Of a DNA stretch of 64,000 nt, positions 55,740 to 64,000 are shown in pieces. Origin of the DNA: CAWATZ01 sp963784995. Lineage in GTDB: Bacteria > Planctomycetota > Planctomycetia > Gemmatales > Gemmataceae. The position numbers and the translations under genes were made by a program. The stretch is taken from assembly GCA_963784995.1 (NCBI GenBank), contig CAWATZ010000001.1, positions 558,001 to 622,000 on the forward strand, in the 5' to 3' direction. Below the pieces are notes generated by a model that did not search any database, was not told where the DNA came from, and saw only the letters and a list, made by a program, of their open reading frames with translations. The stretch's first letter is position 1; the number at the start of each line of letters is the position of its first letter.

Positions 55740-56952
55740 GCGCAGCGCCCCAGACAAAGGGCTAGGATCTGACCTGGCTTGTGAAGGCGCTGTCATGGCT
55801 GCTTCGCTAGAGAGCGCTGTCGGAACAGGGCTTCTGAAAGCAGCCCTACCTCGACCTGGCCCCTCCCGAAGACGGACTCGTGGACAGCGTGCGAATGGAG
55901 TGGGGGCGATGACCCCAGCACCGTCAAACCGATCGCTCCGCCTCCTGTATGGCAGTATCGTTGAGGTACGACCCGGATCCTTGCGCGCGTCGGTCTGACA
56001 CACTGTTATGTGGTGTACCACATAACGGCGTTTATGTGGCGCAGGCCATTATGTGGTGTAGGCAGTCCGCCTCCGAGGAATCCAGCCCTCAGCGGCTGTT
56101 CTGCGCCACATAAGCGAACGTAGTATAGTCGAACTGGGCAGCATCTGGATCGCGGTCGAGGTAGCGCCGCTTGCTGTCGATCTGGACGCACCAGAAGCCA
56201 CTGGGGCATGGAACCAGGGTTTGCGTTGTTGTGGACGTGAATACATGTTCAGGAATCCAAAGCCCTGGCGCGAAGATGAGTCCTTGATGGCCTTCTTGCG
56301 TTCCTTGTAGCCTGATTTAGTTATGTGGCGTTCCGTTCCCCAATCGCCTTGCTTTCCTTTGGGATTTGACTGGACGCCACATAACCGCCTGTGCCACATA
56401 AACAACGAAGCAGTTTCGGCAAAGCCTCAGACGCCCGCTCACTCCCAATGCTGAGCCGTGGCCGCTCCCGCCCAGGTTCATGCGAAGCTGGGCATGGCCC
56501 TGGGTCGGCCGCATTGGATTTTGCTAATCGTCACGGATTTTGGGGAAGGGCCACAAGAGGGCAGGAAGAGAAGGCGTGTGCTGCTGGCGTGGTGGCGGTG
56601 TCGCTTTTTTGTCATCCGTGGGGCAAGCACAGACACGCCGGGGCATCTCCTGGCGACACCGCCAAGCAAACGCGCCGTTGGCGGTGTGGCGGCCTCAGCG
56701 CCTTGGGGCTCGGCTACTTCCTCCCCAAAATCCGCGACGGTCAGGGATTTCGGCCGTCTGTACGCCTGGCACCATTGTCTCGGGAACGGTTACAGCGATT
56801 TTGCCGCCGGCCTTTCTCGCAAATGGTTGGGCCCGGCCGATGCCTTCCGCTAAGATGTGCTGGGTGATGCCCGCAGGGACAACGGAGGTGTTCCCCTTCG
56901 TGGCGGAACGTGCCGTTTCGTCCTGATCCCTGATCTTCGTGGAGCCACACTG
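55740..56952. other. 1.2-kb gene-poor stretch
   Basis: Several open frames exist but all have shadow-like composition. The stretch contains a cluster of TTATGTGG-core motifs (listed separately) and no identifiable gene, RNA or promoter. It may be a scar of mobile DNA. Confidence 0.5.
56005..56402. repeat. Cluster of eight TTATGTGG-core motifs
   Basis: Forward copies at 56005-56014, 56031-56040, 56048-56057 and 56320-56329; reverse copies (CCACATAA) at 56017-56026, 56105-56114, 56376-56385 and 56393-56402. The first two form a 10-bp-arm hairpin, GTTATGTGGT-GT-ACCACATAAC. Eight 8-mers in 400 bp of GC-rich DNA is far above chance. Confidence 0.8.
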
Positions 56953-58485
56953 ATGAAATCCTGGACCTTCCTGGGCCTGGCACTCGGCCTGGCGCTTCTG
57001 ATTCTCCTGCCCGCCGGGCTGACGCCGGGGCTTCTCCCAACATCGTTTGCATCCTGGCCGACGACCTCGGCTACGGCGACGTGAAATGCTTCAATCCCGA
57101 GGGCAAGATTCCGACGCCCAACCTGGACAAGGTTGCGGCCGCGGGAATGAAGTTCACCGACGCTCATGCGGATACCGCCGTCTGCACACCCACGCGCTAC
57201 GGCCTGATGACGGGGCGTTACAGCTGGCGGTCGCCTCTCAAGCAAGGAGTACTGGGCGGCTACTCGCCGCGTCTGATCGAGAAGGACCGGCTCACCGTCG
57301 CTGGCTTCCTCAAGCAGCAAGGCTACCGCACTGCCTGCTTCGGCAAGTGGCACCTGGGTATGGATTGGCCCCTCAAGGAGGGAGGGATCGCGAAGGATTA
57401 TCCGGATGGCTGGAAGGTCGATTACACTCAGCCCGATCCAGAACGGACCGAACACGGTTGGCTTCGATCACTACTTCGGCATCAGCGCCTCGCTCGACAT
57501 GCCGCCGTACGTCTTCATCGAGAACGACCGCGTGCAGGGCGTGCCGACCGTCGAGAAGACCTGGATTCGCAAGGGCCCGGCCCACAAGGACTTCGAGGCC
57601 TTCGACGTGCTTCCGGTCCTGACGCGCAAGGTGACCGCCTGGATCGATCAGCAGGCCGAGGCCGCCAAGGCGGGCAAACCGTTCTTCCTCTACCTGCCGT
57701 TCAGCGCTCCGCACACTCCGATCCTGCCCACGGCCGAATGGCAGGGCAAGAGCGGCCTGAACGCCTACGGCGATTTCGTGATGCAGACCGACTGGAGCGT
57801 CGGCCAGGTGCTGCAAGCCCTGGAGCGCAACGGCCTGGCCGAGAACACCCTGCTGATCGTCACCAGCGACAACGGTTGCTCGCCGTCCGCGAATTTCAAG
57901 GAACTGACCGACAAGGGACACAACCCAAGCTATCACTTCCGCGGCCACAAGGCGGACATTTTCGAAGGCGGACATCGCATGCCGTTCCTGGTCCGCTGGC
58001 CGGGCAAGGTAAAGGCGGGCTCGACCAGCGACCAGCTGATCTGCCTGAACGATCTGCTGGCCACCTGCGCCGACGTCCTGGGAGCGAAAGCTGCCCGACA
58101 ACGCCGGGGAGGACAGCGTCAGCATTTTGCCCGCACTGCTGGGCAAGGCGGACAAGCCGCTGCACGAGGCCCTGGTGCATCACTCCGTCAACGGCTCCTT
58201 CGCGATCCGCCAGGGCAAATGGAAGCTGTGCCTCTGTCCCGACTCCGGCGGCTGGAGCTTTCCCGACGACCGGGCAAGGATGACGTGAGCAAGCTGCCGC
58301 GGGTTCAGCTGTACGATCTGAGCCAGGACGTCGGGGAGAAGACGAACGTCGAGGCCAGGCATCCGGAAGTGGTGGAGCGGCTGACGAAGCTGCTGGAGAA
58401 GTACGTTGCCGACGGGCGCAGCACGCCGGGGAAGCCGCAGAAGAACACCACGGAGGTCAAGATCCGGCCAAACACACGACGATGA
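56953..58485 (+). CDS. Sulfatase (at least four frame changes)
   Basis: Signal peptide MKSWTFLGLALGLALLILLP (ATG 56953). In the next frame PNIVCILADDLGYGDVKCFN has the metal site, and VCTPTRYGLMTGRYSW is the formylglycine signature (CTPTR, Cys at about 57183). RTACFGKWHLGMDWPLKEGG follows. Then, after a change near 57455, GFDHYFGISASLDMPPYVFI, and near the end DNAGEDSVSILPALLGKADK and QLYDLSQDVGEKTNV in further frames. Changes lie near 57030, 57455, 58085 and 58270. It resembles arylsulfatase A-type planctomycete enzymes. Whether all changes are errors or the gene is dying cannot be told here; their number makes decay a real option. Confidence 0.8.
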
Positions 58486-58559
58486 GTTTGTCTTGTGAAA
58501 AGTCGCAGGCGAATGATACAACAGGACCGTAACCGCAAGACCTTCCAGGCGAGGGACTG

Positions 58560-59225
58560 ATGGGAAGATCGAAAACACCGAAAATCGTCTTCGAGCGGCT
58601 TTCGGACCTGCTGGAGCGTTTGGGAGACATTCCGCCCGAACGCATCCGATGCCGGCCGATTCCCGGCACAGCCACCGAAAAGGACGTGATCCGGGCCGAA
58701 ACTCGCTACAACCGGCTCTGCGAGCTGATCGATGGCACGCTTGTGGAGAAGCCCGTGGGATACTACGAATCACAAGTTGCGGGCGTCATCTTCAGCATCC
58801 TCGATGCTTTCTGTCGAAACTACAACCTTGGATTCGTGACGGGAGAGTCCGGCTTGACTCGCGTTGCACCGGAGGAAATTCGCATGCCGGACGTTTCGTT
58901 TTATTCCTGGGATCACTTTCCGACCGGGAGTCTGCCGCGCGTTCAAATCCTCGATGTCGTTCCTGATCTGGCCATTGAGGTCCTCAGTCCCAGCAACACC
59001 AAGAAGGAGATGGAACGCAAACGCAAGGACTATTTTCTCGGCGGTGCCCGACAGGTCTGGGAAATTGATCCGATCAAGAAGACGGTGCGCGTCTACACCG
59101 CTCCCGACGAATCGAAACTGATCCGGGAGAAAGGGTCGCTGGAGGGCGGCAACGTGGCGCCGGGGTTCAAGCTTTCCCTGGCCGAGTTGTTTCGGCTTGC
59201 CGACGTGAAGCGCGAAGAGACGTGA
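58560..59225 (+). CDS. Uma2 family (DUF820) putative endonuclease
   Basis: 221 residues: YNRLCELIDGTLVEKPVGYY, IRMPDVSFYSWDHF (PD), DLAIEVLSPSNTKKEMERKR (E-V-L...K) and ARQVWEIDPIKKTVRVYTAP give the complete PD-(D/E)XK-like Uma2 pattern. It is longer at the N-terminus than the family minimum by about 40 residues. GAGGGA precedes the ATG. Role unknown. Confidence 0.85.
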   Translation: MGRSKTPKIVFERLSDLLERLGDIPPERIRCRPIPGTATEKDVIRAETRYNRLCELIDGTLVEKPVGYYESQVAGVIFSILDAFCRNYNLGFVTGESGLTRVAPEEIRMPDVSFYSWDHFPTGSLPRVQILDVVPDLAIEVLSPSNTKKEMERKRKDYFLGGARQVWEIDPIKKTVRVYTAPDESKLIREKGSLEGGNVAPGFKLSLAELFRLADVKREET

Positions 59226-59250
59226 TTGCGCTTCTCCGTGGCGCAGGCGC

Positions 59251-60243
59251 TCACAGATGCAGCTCAACCACATCCTTGTCGTGCAGGACGTGGTCGCGCG
59301 TCACTGTCTGCCCGTCGAACACGCCTGTCCCCCAGATCCGGGCCGACTTCAGCTTCTCCGCAAAATCGCGATGCACCAGCTCGGCCAGGTCCAGCACCGT
59401 GCTGCCGATGGGGCAGCTGAACGGCGAGGCCACGTCGGCCGGCTTGCCCGGCTTCTTGGTGTAGGCACGAATCACCTGGAGGAAATGGTAGATCGCGTTG
59501 CGCAGGTCCTCCAGCCCTTTGCCCGATTCGGCGTCGAGAACGTGGATTGGATAGCGGGCGCCGAACATTTCCCGGATGATCTCCAGCCGATCGTCCGCGC
59601 CGGGCAGTTCACTCTTGTTGGCGGCCAGGAGCGTCTTGCAATAATCGATCGTCGGGTCCTCGACGGCTGCCGGCAACTGGCCGACCAGCATGGTCTTGGT
59701 GTGGGCCAGGCGCTCAATCACGGCCTCGGCGACGAAGGGGCCATCGTCATCGCCCAGGTCAAGCAGCAGCACGGCGGCGTCGGCCGAGCGCACCATGCTC
59801 GACAGGTAGCCTTCCAGGAAGTCGGCCGTGATCGGCGGTGTATCGATCAGCTGGACGCGGACGTCCTCCCAGTCCATCATGCCGACGTGTGGTTCACGGG
59901 TGGTGAACGGATAGGGGGCGACCTCGGGCGTGGCCCGGGTCAGACGAGTCAGCAGCCGGCTCTTGCCGACGTTGGGTCCACCCAGGAGGAGCACCTGGCC
60001 GGCGCCCTGGCGGGGCACCTTGTAGCTGACGCCGGTCTTCTTGCCGCCCTTCTTCTCGTGCTCGACCTCGTCCCGCAGCTCGCTGATCTTGGTCTTGATG
60101 TCGGCCTGGAGCTTTTCGCTGGCCTTGTGCTTGGGCAGCTCGACCCACATCTTTTTCAGGCAGTCCAGCTTTTCCTCGGCGGTGCGGGCCTTCTTGTAGG
60201 CGGCTTCCGCCTCGTGGTATTGCGGCGTGAGGTTGACAGCCAT
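59251..60243 (-). CDS. DRG/OBG-type GTPase with TGS domain
   Basis: 330 residues. A helical lead is followed by G1 LLLGGPNVGKSRLLTRLTRA, the switch-I-like YPFTTREPHVGMMDWEDVRV, G3 DTPPITADF (DTPP in place of DxPG), NKSE at the G4 position (LAANKSELPG) and a C-terminal TGS domain (GSTVLDLAELVHRDFAEKLK ... VVELHL). Related to DRG-family ribosome-associated GTPases. The gene is convergent with the Uma2 gene, with a 25-base gap. Confidence 0.85.
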   Translation of the reverse strand: MAVNLTPQYHEAEAAYKKARTAEEKLDCLKKMWVELPKHKASEKLQADIKTKISELRDEVEHEKKGGKKTGVSYKVPRQGAGQVLLLGGPNVGKSRLLTRLTRATPEVAPYPFTTREPHVGMMDWEDVRVQLIDTPPITADFLEGYLSSMVRSADAAVLLLDLGDDDGPFVAEAVIERLAHTKTMLVGQLPAAVEDPTIDYCKTLLAANKSELPGADDRLEIIREMFGARYPIHVLDAESGKGLEDLRNAIYHFLQVIRAYTKKPGKPADVASPFSCPIGSTVLDLAELVHRDFAEKLKSARIWGTGVFDGQTVTRDHVLHDKDVVELHL

Positions 60244-60356
60244 GGTGCTTGCTCCTTCTCCGATGCTGCTTCCGCCGGTCCAGAATGGTCAGGCGCAGGA
60301 TATGCTATGCCGGCCGCCCTGGAAAGGCGACAGACCGCGCGCTGGCGTTCGTCCCG

Positions 60357-61196
60357 TTACTCACCCAGCAGCTTCCGGCGGGCCTCGGTGACTTGCCGGC
60401 CGTTCCAGCGCGGCAGCGGCTCGCGCACCAGGCGCGACATGGTGTCGGCGCCGACCTTGACCTTGGGCACCAGCCAGTGCGTCGTGTCCACCGTGACGTA
60501 CGGGATCCCTTGCCGCTGCAGTTCCTCGGTCCACTGGCAGCGGCTCAAGACCAGACCATCGCCAAAGCCGGCGCCGACGCCGACAATGCAGACAAAATCG
60601 ACCGTGGCCGGGATCGATTTGCTCGAGCGCTCGTGCAGGATCACCTGCCGGGCTTCGCGCGTCAGCGAGTAGAGAAAGCGATCCTGGGTCGGCAGCACCG
60701 CCCGCCACTCCGCCCAGTTGGAGCCGCCGTTGGGAGCGCACGCCTGGATCACCCGCGTCACCCCACAATCGGGATTGTCCTCGACAAACTGCCGGGCCAG
60801 CAGTCCGCCCGCGCTGAAGCCGATCAGCACGATCGAGCGATAGCCCAGCTCCCGCAGTTTCTGCACACACGCCTTCAGCCCCGGTCCCGACGCGATCACC
60901 TCGACGGATTCGTTCTGCGCGTAAGCAAAGGAATAGACGTCCGCATCCTTGCTCAGCGTCTTGACTACCAGGCTGCCTGGCTTCTGCCACTCGTGCAGCA
61001 CGGCCTTGTTGACAATCTTGTGGTTGAAGGGGTGAACGCGCAGCCCGTGGATCAGCAGCACGGCCCGGGTCTGGTCGGGCGAGCGCAGGACTTCACTGGC
61101 CGCCCTCGGCGCCGGGGCAACCTGGACAAAGAAGGTATCGACCGGTGAGGTCGGCACCGCCAGCAGGACGCTCAACGTGGAAAGGAAAGGCAGCAT
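60357..61196 (-). CDS. Exported alpha/beta-hydrolase (lipase-like)
   Basis: 279 residues from MLPFLSTLSVLLAVPTSPVD (ATG 61196), a probable signal sequence. AVLLIHGLRVHPFN gives the oxyanion region; YRSIVLIGFSAGGLLARQFV contains the nucleophile elbow G-F-S-A-G; a late His in TVDTTHWLVPKVKVG is the candidate catalytic His. Similar to lipase/PGAP1-like esterases. Substrate unknown. It stands alone and is divergent from dcd. Confidence 0.75.
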   Translation of the reverse strand: MLPFLSTLSVLLAVPTSPVDTFFVQVAPAPRAASEVLRSPDQTRAVLLIHGLRVHPFNHKIVNKAVLHEWQKPGSLVVKTLSKDADVYSFAYAQNESVEVIASGPGLKACVQKLRELGYRSIVLIGFSAGGLLARQFVEDNPDCGVTRVIQACAPNGGSNWAEWRAVLPTQDRFLYSLTREARQVILHERSSKSIPATVDFVCIVGVGAGFGDGLVLSRCQWTEELQRQGIPYVTVDTTHWLVPKVKVGADTMSRLVREPLPRWNGRQVTEARRKLLGE

Positions 61197-61405
61197 GGCT
61201 CGACCTGGGGGTTCTCCCCTTAGGACTCGGAAACGTGCCTGAATGGACCCGTGGGCGTGTTCTTGTACAAATCGCTGGCGGGCTGTCAAGAGCGATTCCC
61301 CGGAGCATCCCGGTCCGTGCGGGAGTGGTCTGTTGTCGCAGGGACGGATTGGAGTACATTACCGACGTGCGGGTGAACCCAAGCGCCTGGCAAGGAGGGA
61401 GAGCA

Positions 61406-63098
61406 ATGGGCGTGCTGCCGGACTGGTTGATCGAGCGCGACGTCAAAATCGAACCGTTTGCCGCGTCGGCCCTTCGCCCCGGCGTGATCTCCTATGGCGT
61501 CAGCAGCTACGGCTACGACGTTCGCGTGGGTCGGAGCTTCAAGCTGTTTACCAACGTCTACGGCGCGGTGGTCGATCCCAAGAACTTCGACCCCAATGCC
61601 TTCGTGGACATCGAGGGGGATTACTGCTTGATTCCGCCCAACAGCTTCGCCCTGGCGGAGACAGTCGAGTATCTTGAAATCCCGCGAGACATACTGGCCG
61701 TTTGTATAGGAAAATCGACTTACGCGAGATGTTTCCGAGGTGATACGCGAGTTGCTCTGGTGGATGGCACCGCACCGACACTGGAAGAGATGGCACGCCG
61801 GTCCGAAGAAGGCGAGCTGTTCTGGGGATACAGCATCGGCCCGCACGGACGGATGCTCGTGACCCTTCTTGAGGCGCTTCGCTACGTTGGCCGGGATGCG
61901 TTGCTGGAAGTGGTGCTGGATTCCGGGGAATCCATCTTTTGCACTCCCGACCATCTGTTCCTCATGCGGGACGGCCGAATGGTGGACGCCGAACGACTGC
62001 GTCCAGGCGACTCGCTGATGCCGTTGTACCGGCAAGCTTTCCGCGGTTACGAGATGACTTATCAGCCGCTCAACGGCCACCTCTATCCGACGCATCGGAT
62101 GGCGGACGAGTGGAATTTGCGGCACGGCATTTACCCGGACGTGCCGGGAACGCACCGGCACCATCTCGATCACAACCGCCGGAACAACCGGCCCTGGAAC
62201 ATCACCCGCATGGAAGCCAGCGCTCGACATCCGATACCACAACCAGGAGAGCTACGGAGAAGACTTTGATCCGGATGAACACAGTGAAGCGATCAAGGCC
62301 GCACTGCGCAGGTTGATGCAGGATCCCGATTGGCGCGAGCGCTATTGTCTGGTCCAGCGGGAGCGTGCCTTGCGCTTCTGGCGCGAAGAAACGTACGCGA
62401 CCATCCGGGACCAGCTTCTCGAGGCGCGGCGCAATCAGAGCGAGGCCACGCGGGAAGCCCATCGGCAGGCCACGTTGCGGCGCTACCAGGATCCAGCCGA
62501 ACGAGAACGGCAGTCCCGGCTGATGAAGGCGGCCTGGAGCAAGGACGACGGGTCGCGCCGGCAGCGCCAGGCCGAAGTCGCGCGCGGAATCAACATTCGT
62601 GCCGAGATCACGGAGGCCCTTGTCAGGGCAGCGCTTGATGAAACAGGCTCGATCCGAGCAGCGGCTCGCCTGCTTGGCTGTGATCGTTCGGTTTTCCGCC
62701 GTTTCCCCCACTTGATCAAGGCCTTCCGGGGCCAGCCTCACCCACGCAATCACAAAGTGGCTGCCATTCGTCCTGTTCCGGGCATTCATGACGTTTACTG
62801 CTTGACGGTCCCTGAGGCCGGCAACTTCGCCCTGGAAGCGGGCGTCTTCACCCGCAATTGCGGCATCATCGTGAACATAACGCCCCTGGAGCCGGAATGG
62901 CGTGGCAAGGTGACCATCGAGATCAGCAACTCGACGCCGCTGCCGGCCAAGATCTACGCGGGGGAGGGGATTGCCCAGATCGTCTTCCTGCGTGCCGAGG
63001 CGGTCTGCCGGACCAGTTACGGCGACAAGAAGGGCAAGTATCAGGACCAGAAGGGGCTGACGCTTCCCTTTGTCGTCGGTGAGGAGCCGGGGGACTGA
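61406..63098 (+). CDS. dcd: dCTP deaminase containing an intein (one frame change inside the intein)
   Basis: The start is ATG 61406 behind AAGGAGGG. The N-extein (108 residues: MGVLPDWLIERDVKIEPFAA ... VCIGKSTYAR) and C-extein (79 residues: CGIIVNITPLEPEWRGKVTI, EISNSTPLPAKIYAGEGIAQ) combine to a 187-residue dCTP deaminase, the normal size. It makes dUTP (or dUMP in bifunctional forms) for dTTP supply. By comparison with the E. coli enzyme (Ser111, Arg115, Glu138), Ser104 and Arg108 are before the intein and Glu129 after it. The frame change near 62222 lies within the intein. Without splicing the enzyme cannot work, so the intein is expected to be active. Confidence 0.9.
61730..62858 (+). 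other. Intein with HNH endonuclease in dCTP deaminase
   Basis: About 376 codons between Arg108 and the next Cys. Block A: CFRGDTRVALVDG with Cys1 (61730). Block B: SIFCTPDHLFLMRDG (TxxH). Endonuclease: THRHHLDHNRRNNRPWNI, an HNH motif, then DIRYHNQESYGEDFDPDEHS. A basic, helical, DNA-binding-like region (LVRAALDETGSIRAAARLLG) with helix-turn-helix character follows. Block F: HDVYCLTVPEAGNFALEAG. Block G: VFTRN, then Cys+1 (62859). The penultimate residue is Arg, where most inteins have His. The reading frame changes once (MEASA to LDIRYHNQ, near 62222). Confidence 0.88.
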
Positions 63099-63172
63099 AC
63101 TGCAACACAGCTCAACTGCTGTCCGACCTAAGGGACACGTGAAACTCCATGACGAAATGAGCAGGCACCAGC

Positions 63173-64000
63173 ATGGCAAGCAGCACACTTGAGCGGTCCA
63201 CCGGCCCTTCGACCTGGGAAGGATCCGCCCTGGAGTCCCACTATCGAACTGTCCGCCAACGCACGGAAACCCTGTGCGAGCCGCTGGTGGAGGAAGATTA
63301 CGTCATCCAGTCCATGCCCGACAGCAGCCCAACGAAATGGCACCTGGCACACGTGACCTGGTTTTTCGAGACGTTCCTTCTCGCCCGGCACCTGACCACG
63401 TACCGCCCTTTCCACCCGCGGTTTCGTTTCCTGTTCAACTCCTACTACAACGCCGTCGGACCGTCCTGGCCGCGATCTCAAAGGGGACTGTTGTCCAGGC
63501 CAACGGTGAAGGACATTTACCGCTACCGGGTCTTCGTGGATGAGCAAATCGCCGGCCTGTTCCGGAACCCGACTTCTGTTTCACTGGAGGAGATGGCCGG
63601 CACCCTGTTGCTGGGGATCAACCACGAGCAGCAGCATCAGGAACTGCTCCTCACCGACCTCAAGCACGCCTGGGCGATCAACCCGCTGCATCCCACGTAT
63701 CGGGAGGCAATTCCGGAAGCCGGCCACGGTCCCCCGTTGCGCTGGCTGTCCTACCCGGATGGCCTGATCTGGATCGGACACGAGGGGAGTGAGTTCGCTT
63801 TCGACAACGAATTGCCGCGCCACCGGGTCTTCCTGCACGGGTTTCAACTGGCCAACCGGCTGGTGACCAACGCGGAGTACCTGGCGTTTCTCTCCGACGG
63901 TGGCTATGACCGGCCCGAGTGCTGGCTGTCCGACGGCTGGGCGACCCGACAGACTCAGGGATGGAACGCACCCCTTTACTGGGAAAAACACGACGGGCAA
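63173..64000 (+). CDS. egtB: Ergothioneine biosynthesis protein EgtB (3' partial)
   Basis: The reading from ATG 63173 is open to the window end (276 codons). DinB-like domain: KWHLAHVTWFFETFLLARHL and LLLGINHEQQHQELLLTDLK supply the three iron-binding His residues (H in WHLAH; HEQQH). The C-terminal formylglycine-generating/SUMF1-like fold begins at LIWIGHEGSEFAFDNELPRH and VTNAEYLAFLSDGGYDRPEC and continues past the edge. EgtB is the non-haem iron sulfoxide synthase that joins hercynine to Cys or gamma-Glu-Cys. It lies 74 bases downstream of dcd on the same strand. No in-frame upstream start survives (stop at 63158). Confidence 0.92.
   Translation, partial: MASSTLERSTGPSTWEGSALESHYRTVRQRTETLCEPLVEEDYVIQSMPDSSPTKWHLAHVTWFFETFLLARHLTTYRPFHPRFRFLFNSYYNAVGPSWPRSQRGLLSRPTVKDIYRYRVFVDEQIAGLFRNPTSVSLEEMAGTLLLGINHEQQHQELLLTDLKHAWAINPLHPTYREAIPEAGHGPPLRWLSYPDGLIWIGHEGSEFAFDNELPRHRVFLHGFQLANRLVTNAEYLAFLSDGGYDRPECWLSDGWATRQTQGWNAPLYWEKHDGQ

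Noticed and set aside
56005..56402. CRISPR array or attC integron sites
   Set aside because: The motif copies are irregularly spaced and in both orientations; no integrase or cas gene is close.
56049..56405. 118-codon minus-strand frame between TTATGTGG motifs
   Set aside because: No Shine-Dalgarno, no motif, and the frame consists partly of the repeat motifs.

Overview
This is GC-rich chromosomal DNA from a planctomycete, most likely of the Gemmata/Gemmataceae type. The assignment rests on gene families, not on a database search: a kinase fused to a formylglycine-generating-like domain, DUF1552 paired with a DUF1587/1592/1588/1585-type cytochrome protein, PA14-carrying multihaem cytochromes, Tat-exported amidohydrolases, several sulfatases, DUF4058 and Uma2 proteins, and TIGR03000-type domains. 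No rRNA, tRNA or CRISPR array was seen.

Layout. 1-3.3 kb: end of a kinase/SUMF1 protein, a secreted planctomycete protein, DUF4058, VapD. 3.5-6.3 kb: rpsO-pnp with a terminator/attenuator hairpin between them. 6.3-13.5 kb: histidine kinase, glgC, hemG, a NYN-LOTUS protein and two glutamate-synthase-like subunits. 13.5-17.3 kb: small exported proteins and a Uma2 protein. 17.4-22 kb: a multihaem/PA14 cytochrome, a sorbosone-dehydrogenase-like partner and a DUF104 antitoxin. 22-27 kb: GT39-like membrane protein, tdh, amidohydrolase. 27-34 kb: DUF1552/DUF1592 pair, Rnl5-type RNA ligase, thioredoxin-fold protein. 34-38 kb: a sulfatase and a glycosidase-like protein.

38-55 kb is the accessory centrepiece. 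One strand carries a tightly packed set: a dynamin-like GTPase, a very large SrfB-like Hsp70/actin-fold ATPase, an unknown protein, a second Hsp70 ending in a zinc ribbon, an HSPA12-like Hsp70, a GrpE-like factor, a zinc-ribbon/TM protein, and an exported protein with nine near-identical 33-40 residue repeats plus two TIGR03000-like domains. I infer a self-contained chaperone-ATPase/GTPase machine of unknown purpose. Its first gene is split by a 1504-bp IS4-type element with perfect 15-bp terminal inverted repeats and a 10-bp target duplication. A TATAAT box with a 12-bp palindrome lies upstream.

55-64 kb: a helicase remnant, a gene-poor stretch with eight TTATGTGG-core motifs, a second sulfatase, a Uma2 protein, a DRG/TGS GTPase, a lipase-like protein, a dCTP deaminase containing an HNH intein inserted right after its catalytic arginine, and the start of egtB.

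Two cautions apply throughout. About 17 genes, including housekeeping ones (hemG, tdh, dcd), change reading frame, often at G/C runs. I read most of these as consensus errors of a draft assembly, not as dead genes. Second, the window is full of dispersed palindromes; some are intergenic hairpins and some have become part of coding sequences.
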